Below are positions 58,856 through 64,000 of a stretch of DNA of 64,000 nt, in pieces. The position numbers and the translations under genes were made by a program. This DNA is from Legionella gratiana (GTDB taxonomy: Bacteria; Pseudomonadota; Gammaproteobacteria; Legionellales; Legionellaceae), in the NCBI RefSeq assembly GCF_001467695.1, contig NZ_LNYE01000023.1, forward strand, positions 93,892 through 157,891. Reading direction: 5' to 3'. The number at the start of each line of letters is the position of its first letter. The stretch's first letter is position 1. The notes beneath the pieces are model-generated. The model had not been told where the DNA came from. It worked only from the letters and a program-made list of their open reading frames with translations, and made no database searches.

Positions 58856-60538
58856 ATGTTGAAATTAGGGATTTTAAGCCTAAGTCTTTTGTCCATCGCC
58901 CATAATACTTTTGCGACACCCAAACAGGATACTGTTCGAGTGATTATCAAATATAAAGAACAAATAACGAGTGTTTCTTCGTTAAAGTCACAAATAAAAC
59001 AAATGACACAATTACCTGTGAATCAATTAAATCCTATGGCGAATGGTGCTTATTTATTAATTTTAGATGCTACAAATAGCCCCCTTTCTAAAGAAACAGA
59101 GGATAAGGATACAACTTCTTTAGTATTGGACCGTCTGCGTAAAAATCCACAAGTTTTATATGCAGTGAAAGACCGCGTAAGTTATTTTAAACCCGTTCCC
59201 GATCCTGAAATTTTGGATCCTGGTAATTTATTATCACATGAAATTCAATGGGATGAATTTTCACGACCTGCTGGAATTATGTTGGAATCTAAGCCAGGTT
59301 TCCGTGATGGTGCTTGGTTTTATACTACTGGTTTATCTAAAGAACCCGTAGTAGTAGCGGTATTAGATACCGGGATTGCTTTAAACGAAAGTTTAATCAA
59401 TAACCTTGTTAAAGATGATACTGGTACTATATGGGGTTGGAATTTTGCAGGGAATAATAATAACTTGATGGATGAGACGAAATCTTATCATGGTACTCAT
59501 GTAGCCGGAACAATAGCGGGTTATGGTCATGTTATGAGTGGCATGGGAGAAAACTTAAAAATTCTTCCACTAAAAATCCCTGGTAGTAATGGAATGTTTT
59601 ATGAAAGCTCCGTAATCAATGCTATTTATTGGGCTGTAGGTGGCGATGTTCCCGGGGTTCCAAAGAATATTCATCCGGCAAAAATATTAAATATGAGTTT
59701 TGGTGTAGATAAAGGACCGAATGAAGAAATTGATTATTGCGATCAAGCTTTACAAGAGGCGGTCTTTTTTGCACGAGAGAATGGTGCAGTTCTTGCCGTG
59801 GCTGCTGGAAATGATAATGTATGGGAGCATTTTAATGCCCCAGCGATTTGTAATGGAACTATTAAAGTCGCCTCTACAGGACCAGAGGGACTTAGATCGT
59901 ACTTTTCGAACTATGGCCCTAGTGTGACTTTAGCGGCCCCAGGAGGTGATAAACGTTATGGGCTTTGGGGTGGCATCTTATCCACGGTGAATCCCGGGGG
60001 TGGCTATGGAGGATCCGGATTTGATTTTTATCAAGGAACCAGCATGGCAACGCCGCATGTTGCGGGTGTTGCAGGATTGATTCTTGCAGCAAGTAATAAA
60101 ACACTTAGTTCTGAGCAAATTGAGCAGTTACTTTATATTACAACACATAATTTTGGAGTAAGCTCTGATCCGAATAAATCGTGTGTTGGGAAAAAGCCTT
60201 GTGGACATGGAATCTTGGATGCTGAAAATGCAGTGAAGGCTGCAGCAGCAGGTTATGATTTACTCTTTTCATCCCCAAAAATGGAACGTTTAGCGATGAA
60301 AAATTGTGGAAAGAATTCATTAACACCAGGTAAGTCGCGCGTTGTTAGGGAGGGTGTTACTTGGATACTAAATCACTCTGCCTGCGAATCCATTGATAGT
60401 TTTCAAAAACCTCATATAGAACAAACTAAAGAGGGTGATATTATTGCTTATTACGGTTCGGTAAGTTATCGTCTTGATAAAGGTACTTACAAAGAATGTC
60501 AGGTGATTGGTTATGATGGAGTAGGGTGTTATCTATAA
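58856..60538 (+). CDS. Secreted subtilisin-like serine protease (S8)
   Basis: 560 residues. A signal peptide (MLKLGILSLSLLSIAHNTFA) is followed by an inhibitor-like propeptide of about 110 residues and then the S8 catalytic domain: aspartate in VVAVLDTGIA (about residue 170), histidine in YHGTHVAGTIAG (about 212) and serine in GTSMATPHVAG (about 395). The C-terminus has an extra ~90-residue cysteine-containing domain. The start at 58856 has an AAGGAG site; an upstream frame extension lacks one. It should be exported, probably by type II secretion. Degradation of extracellular protein is the likely role. Confidence 0.93.
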   Translation: MLKLGILSLSLLSIAHNTFATPKQDTVRVIIKYKEQITSVSSLKSQIKQMTQLPVNQLNPMANGAYLLILDATNSPLSKETEDKDTTSLVLDRLRKNPQVLYAVKDRVSYFKPVPDPEILDPGNLLSHEIQWDEFSRPAGIMLESKPGFRDGAWFYTTGLSKEPVVVAVLDTGIALNESLINNLVKDDTGTIWGWNFAGNNNNLMDETKSYHGTHVAGTIAGYGHVMSGMGENLKILPLKIPGSNGMFYESSVINAIYWAVGGDVPGVPKNIHPAKILNMSFGVDKGPNEEIDYCDQALQEAVFFARENGAVLAVAAGNDNVWEHFNAPAICNGTIKVASTGPEGLRSYFSNYGPSVTLAAPGGDKRYGLWGGILSTVNPGGGYGGSGFDFYQGTSMATPHVAGVAGLILAASNKTLSSEQIEQLLYITTHNFGVSSDPNKSCVGKKPCGHGILDAENAVKAAAAGYDLLFSSPKMERLAMKNCGKNSLTPGKSRVVREGVTWILNHSACESIDSFQKPHIEQTKEGDIIAYYGSVSYRLDKGTYKECQVIGYDGVGCYL

Positions 60539-60560
60539 TTATTAATTACCTTCAAAACCC

Positions 60561-60611
60561 TCTTCCGCGAAAAGCAGCATCATACTCTTTTAGAACTCTT
60601 AGCGCGGAAGA
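60561..60611. terminator. Inverted repeat between the protease and a convergent gene
   Basis: TCTTCCGCG (60561-60569) pairs perfectly with CGCGGAAGA (60603-60611); the loop is 33 bases. No T tract follows on either strand, so termination is only a possibility. Confidence 0.35.
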
Positions 60612-60711
60612 TGAGGTAGATCCAAGTAATCGCTGCGATCTATGTATCCTCTAAAAATAAACAGTATGTCACATAAAGTCTGGAACGTTGCCTAGTAATT
60701 TGTTCAAATTT

Positions 60712-61536
60712 TTAAAAAAATGGGCGTAAGCGTTTTGCAGTTGCACGTTGCTCTAATTGTTCCGAAGATATTTGAGGGGCTTGACGTAAGGTATATTGGG
60801 GACGCGGTTTATATATTGAAGGCATGATTTGAAGTACTTCTTCTGCTTGTCTTAAAAGCAGATCAACTCTGTTATTTATGGGTTGATTCAAATTAATTTT
60901 TTCATAGAGTTCCTTTGCTTCACCTATGCCATTTAATATTGCTTGATAAAATTGAGAAATGGGTCCTCTAATAGCGGCTATATGATCAAAAATTGGTCCA
61001 ATAGATTGGTGCTCTAAAAGCAGTGTTACATTGTTTTCTAGTTTGAGAATTAAGCTTATAAAGTGATTGTTTAGTGAAATAAGTTTCTGCATTCCTTTAA
61101 TAATTGAGTTTTGTTTTACAGGTTTACTTGATTTTAATCCAAATTTGAGGTGCTCCTTTTGATAACGGTTAGTAATTTTTAATAAAGCACTCACGAGTAA
61201 AGAGAGGGCATGAAGCATTTGTTTTAAATCATCATGGCCTAAAGCATAAGCTAATCGATCAAAATTCATTTTGGCTGAATGTTGTGGTTGAATTCCTAAG
61301 AGATAAAGGAGATTTTGATCAAGATGAAAAAGTACTGCTAGTGCATCTTGGCAACCGAATCGATATTGAAGTACTAATTGAATGGAATACACTGTATCTT
61401 CCATAAAGGATACTTCAGCTGCCTTTGCATCATCACCAAGTTCATTGAGAATTTGTTCAGAAGACTCGATGCTTTTTCGAGCTTCACTCAATAGGTTTTG
61501 TAATCCCTCTATATTGATATCATTCATAGCAGCCAT
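60712..61536 (-). CDS. Uncharacterised helical protein
   Basis: 274 residues; ATG at 61536 or at 61527 (fourth codon). The protein is almost all helical and has no signal peptide, membrane helix or known motif. Leucine-rich heptads appear in several places (LNLLYLLGIQP; HALSLLVSALLKITNRYQKE), suggesting a helical bundle. The C-terminus is basic (RATAKRLRPFF). A TATAAT box lies about 40 bp before the start on the minus strand. Effector function is possible given the neighbourhood but unsupported by any domain. Confidence 0.6.
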   Translation of the reverse strand: MAAMNDINIEGLQNLLSEARKSIESSEQILNELGDDAKAAEVSFMEDTVYSIQLVLQYRFGCQDALAVLFHLDQNLLYLLGIQPQHSAKMNFDRLAYALGHDDLKQMLHALSLLVSALLKITNRYQKEHLKFGLKSSKPVKQNSIIKGMQKLISLNNHFISLILKLENNVTLLLEHQSIGPIFDHIAAIRGPISQFYQAILNGIGEAKELYEKINLNQPINNRVDLLLRQAEEVLQIMPSIYKPRPQYTLRQAPQISSEQLEQRATAKRLRPFF

Positions 61537-61730
61537 TAGGAGGAAAGAAATGATTAATTATATTATAAAGTATTGATGCACGTTTCGACAAAAATGTTTT
61601 TTAGTCATTAAAATTCTATCTGGAATATAAAAGCAGTAAATAAATATGCATGAGATTTTTTTTTAGATCTATAATAACCATCATAGTGAAAGAAAAACAT
61701 TGAATAAAAATATCTTTACTAGGAGGGAAA

Positions 61731-61946
61731 ATGTTTATTAGACCTTTAATTGCTGTACTTAGTATGGGCTTGTATTTCAGCCCTATTTTAGCAGTTGCAG
61801 ATGATATGAAAATGTGTAATGCAACTCAGCAGGGGAATTGTGAGCATTTTTGTCAAGCACATCAAGGGATGAAGTCGTGCATCATTGATATTACTCAAAG
61901 AAGCGGCACTTGTACTTGTGTGGATGGAACTTCGCATACTAAATAA
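61731..61946 (+). CDS. Small cysteine-rich secreted protein
   Basis: 71 residues. A signal peptide (MFIRPLIAVLSMGLYFSPIL..., cleavage after AVA) leaves a mature peptide of about 48 residues with six cysteines in the order C-C-C-C-C-C (MKMCNATQQGNCEHFC, SCIIDI, TCTCVD), enough for three disulfide bridges. The AGGAGGG ribosome site is very strong. Nothing similar was recognised. Small disulfide-rich exported peptides can be inhibitors, adhesins or toxins; none of these can be chosen here. Confidence 0.75.
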   Translation: MFIRPLIAVLSMGLYFSPILAVADDMKMCNATQQGNCEHFCQAHQGMKSCIIDITQRSGTCTCVDGTSHTK

Positions 61947-62005
61947 CGCGAGTTCAACTTAAAAAGCATGGAAATGGCTTTTATGTTGCTAAATGAACGT
62001 AAATA
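61942..62005. repeat. Family B palindromic repeat
   Basis: AACGCGAGTTCAACTTAAAAAGCAT and ATGGCTTTTATGTTGCTAAATGAACGT reproduce the first hairpin of the full element at 49053. It overlaps the stop codon of the small secreted protein. Confidence 0.7.
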
Positions 62006-62030
62006 AAATTTGCATAATTAAGGAATCTTG

Positions 62031-62060
62031 TCACCTTCCACGCATGAAAGTGGAGGGTGA
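62031..62060. terminator. Hairpin between convergent genes
   Basis: TCACCTTCCAC pairs with GTGGAGGGTGA (one G-U pair) around an 8-base loop, between the small secreted protein gene and the GNAT gene. No T tract follows on either strand. Confidence 0.4.
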
Positions 62061-62100
62061 ATCTTCGATAAATAAAACATTAGCTATGTTCATACTTGAG

Positions 62101-62628
62101 CTAAATTACTTTTTGATAAAGAACTTCTTTTAATAAAGCACCGCCATCATAAAACTCTTCGAGTTTGGTTGAGCTGGTTACTTCAAATCCCAAAGCATCA
62201 TAGAATTTTCGGGCTTGAATATTATCTTCAAATACCCATAAAAGCACTTTTTTGTACCCTAATTTCGCTAATTCAGAAATGGCAGCCAAGCATAATTGAG
62301 TTCCTAATCCCTTGCGCCAATAATCGGGATGTAAATAAATTGCTTTAATTTCTCCCATTGAACCATCATCTACACCAAAATTATGAAAAGCACCTATGCT
62401 CGCAAAACCAACAATTTGATGATTGATTTCTATTATTAATACTTTTACATGTTGTTTTATTAAATCATGCCATTGCAGAGTACGCTCGTTAAGAGATAAA
62501 TTTTGTAATATCGTTTCTGGAATAAAATCTTTGTACATTTTCTGCCAAGAATGGATATGAATTTTGGCTATAGCTTCAGCATCTTCTAAAGTGGCTGTTC
62601 TAATTTTTGGTGTTACATATTGAGTCAT
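62101..62628 (-). CDS. GNAT family N-acetyltransferase
   Basis: 175 residues from the ATG at 62628, with AAGG 8 bases upstream; a GTG at 62655 would add 9 residues. The family pattern is clear: IRTATLEDAEAIAKIHIHSW at the N-terminus, EIKAIYLHPDYWRKGLGTQL (acetyl-CoA loop R-K-G-L-G) and NIQARKFYDALGFE. It belongs to the RimI/PhnO-like single-domain group. Substrate unknown. It is transcribed away from sodC with 123 bp between starts. Confidence 0.88.
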   Translation of the reverse strand: MTQYVTPKIRTATLEDAEAIAKIHIHSWQKMYKDFIPETILQNLSLNERTLQWHDLIKQHVKVLIIEINHQIVGFASIGAFHNFGVDDGSMGEIKAIYLHPDYWRKGLGTQLCLAAISELAKLGYKKVLLWVFEDNIQARKFYDALGFEVTSSTKLEEFYDGGALLKEVLYQKVI

Positions 62629-62751
62629 AATAAAAACCTTAGAGAAGTAATTCACTTCTTTAATTTATTTTTGAAATTTAACGTTTAAATGACCTGGTAA
62701 CTGCTATGCTATGTTAGAATACAAAAATTGTCACTAAAAAAGGATTGAAAC

Positions 62752-63252
62752 ATGGCTAAAATGAAACATTCAGGGAAGTTTATGGTCAGTATGTTTTCTT
62801 TATTAATTGCATCTGTATCGAATGCTGATAGTGTAACTAGCAATGTTTATACAACAAATGGAACCTCAGTAGGAAAAGTTGTTTTTGAAGACAGTCACTA
62901 TGGTTTGCTGGTTAAACCCCAATTAACGGGACTCCCTGCGGGCATCCATGGCTTCCATGTCCATCAACATCCAGATTGTGGCAATAATGCTATGAATGCA
63001 GGTGGTCATTTAGATCCTGCGAATACAAAGAGTCACCAAGGTCCATATGGCAATGGCCATCTGGGTGATTTGCCAGTATTGGTTGTTGATAGCAATGGAA
63101 CTGCAGTGATTCCCATATTAGCACCTCGTTTAAAAACCAAAGATATTAAAGGACACTCTATTATGGTTCATGAGGGTGGGGATAATTATAGTGATAATCC
63201 ATCTTTAGGTGGTGGAGGAGCGCGTATTGCTTGCGGAAAAATTTCTTCATAA
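62752..63252 (+). CDS. sodC: Periplasmic superoxide dismutase [Cu-Zn]
   Basis: 166 residues with a signal peptide ending near ASVSNA. Copper and zinc ligands are in GFHVHQHPDC, NAGGHLDP and the later HSIMVHEGGDNYSD, and the disulfide cysteines sit in HPDCGNN and RIACGK. The two signature sequences of bacterial SodC are intact. The enzyme protects the periplasm from superoxide, including that of host phagocytes. The start has an AAAGGATTG site. Confidence 0.96.
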   Translation: MAKMKHSGKFMVSMFSLLIASVSNADSVTSNVYTTNGTSVGKVVFEDSHYGLLVKPQLTGLPAGIHGFHVHQHPDCGNNAMNAGGHLDPANTKSHQGPYGNGHLGDLPVLVVDSNGTAVIPILAPRLKTKDIKGHSIMVHEGGDNYSDNPSLGGGGARIACGKISS

Positions 63253-63294
63253 TTCCAAAAAATCAGAATCAGCACGCATTGCGCTCAATGGATA

Positions 63295-64000
63295 TTAGAT
63301 CTTATAAAGATTTTCATTCAAGTTGCAGGGCTTGAGATCATTTTCTAGCGCAATAAAATCATTTGTTCTGACTTCACATAGCGCCCTCAGCGCATTTAAA
63401 TCGACGCTATCCCATAGCCCGCGTTCCCCATCCTTCTCAGCCTTTGGCCCGCTAAACCACCAGGGACGGCCTTTATATATTGCAAAATCCACCCCCAGCT
63501 TAGAACCCTCAAAAAACCAAGATTCCTTCCTGCCATAATTCAACCAATTATCAAATCTCCTCGATGATTTGGGTTGTTCTTTAAATGCAGGGACAGGATG
63601 AAACGCCTCATCACTACAGTATTCATCAACAACATGAATGGGTAATAATCGTTGTGCACCACCAACACCTGTTCGCCATTGATTACCATCGTATTTCTTA
63701 ACATATTTTTGAAGTTCTTTAAGGATAGTGTTATCAAAATCAAAATGATGTTCTGTCTTCGTTACAGGGTCAGGCATATAATGTTGTGTTACGCCATTAA
63801 GGATATAAGTCACACCTACTTCTTTTACCTGTTTATATTGCTCTCTTAATTTATCTTTTATTTCTTCACCTTCCTTATCCTTTGGTAAACAGGCAAGCAT
63901 TTTTGTCCACATGTGTTTATCCAACGCCCACATCGCGTATTCAAAACCACTAATATTCTCAAACGTTCGGCCTGATAAATCCCTCACTTTGCTCTGTCGA
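63295..64000 (-). CDS. Uncharacterised protein, 5' end beyond window; possible Legionella multicopy family
   Basis: At least 235 codons; the frame stays open past a GTG at 63987 to the window edge, so the true start is outside. The visible sequence includes FEYAMWALDKHMWTKMLACL, GVTYILNGVTQHY, VGGAQRLLPIHVVDEYC and a tryptophan-rich end (SWFFEGSKLG, RPWWFSGPKA). I have the impression that this VGGAQRLxPxHVVxEYC pattern recurs in several Legionella hypothetical or effector proteins, but cannot verify it here. No signal peptide or membrane segment in the visible part. Confidence 0.6.
   Translation of the reverse strand, partial: RQSKVRDLSGRTFENISGFEYAMWALDKHMWTKMLACLPKDKEGEEIKDKLREQYKQVKEVGVTYILNGVTQHYMPDPVTKTEHHFDFDNTILKELQKYVKKYDGNQWRTGVGGAQRLLPIHVVDEYCSDEAFHPVPAFKEQPKSSRRFDNWLNYGRKESWFFEGSKLGVDFAIYKGRPWWFSGPKAEKDGERGLWDSVDLNALRALCEVRTNDFIALENDLKPCNLNENLYKI

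Overview
This AT-rich, gene-dense window looks like a Legionella chromosome (gamma-proteobacteria). The reasons are the core protein sequences (HtpX, enolase, RecG, ArgS, GrpE-DnaK-DnaJ, class II DAHP synthase), the many short palindromic elements between genes, and accessory genes of Dot/Icm-effector style: leucine-rich repeats, a calpain-like protease, a kinase-like protein with a hydrophobic tail, and several membrane or lineage-restricted proteins. The assignment is by recognition; no search was run. No rRNA, tRNA, CRISPR array, intact insertion sequence or prophage was seen.

Layout. 1-4.0 kb: TerC-type protein (cut by the window edge), TauE/SafE exporter, HtpX protease, type II NADH dehydrogenase. 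4.1-9.2 kb: a malonate decarboxylase operon, mdcA - mdcC/mdcD fusion - mdcE - mdcG - mdcB, with no mdcH or dedicated transporter in the window. 9.3-13.5 kb: an orphan protein, a cyclic-nucleotide-binding protein, a DipZ-like thiol-redox protein, a hotdog-fold protein, CsbD and a PRC-barrel protein. 13.7-18.1 kb: a cyanophycin operon covering synthesis (cphA), depolymerisation (cphB) and dipeptide cleavage (isoaspartyl peptidase), facing a LysR regulator of ArgP type. 19.2-27.7 kb: accessory genes (secreted protein, calpain-like protease, GloVer repeat protein, DUF1328 protein, two TyrP-type transporters, OmpA-like lipoprotein, two-TM protein). 27.9-34.5 kb: AddB-like nuclease, membrane protein, acyltransferase, GNAT, Lrp/AsnC regulator, L,D-transpeptidase.

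34.6-57.2 kb is mostly housekeeping: enolase, Maf, ZIP and CDF metal transporters, RecG, ArgS, a SPOR-domain protein, FolB, HemE, DAHP synthase, grpE-dnaK-dnaJ behind a textbook sigma-32 promoter, carA, metK-ahcY. An LRR protein with about nine 29-residue repeats interrupts it at 44-45 kb. 57.2-64 kb is accessory: a kinase-like protein, a secreted subtilisin, small secreted proteins, GNAT, periplasmic Cu/Zn superoxide dismutase and a gene running off the right edge.

Three themes stand out. First, two metabolic modules unusual for an amino-acid-eating intracellular bacterium lie side by side: malonate use and a cyanophycin nitrogen/carbon store. Second, two families of hairpin-forming repeats lie at gene ends and in leaders; one is inserted between the heat-shock promoter and grpE. 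Third, several genes have architectures expected of host-directed effectors. A cluster of three perfect DnaA boxes beside recG is a further regulatory oddity.
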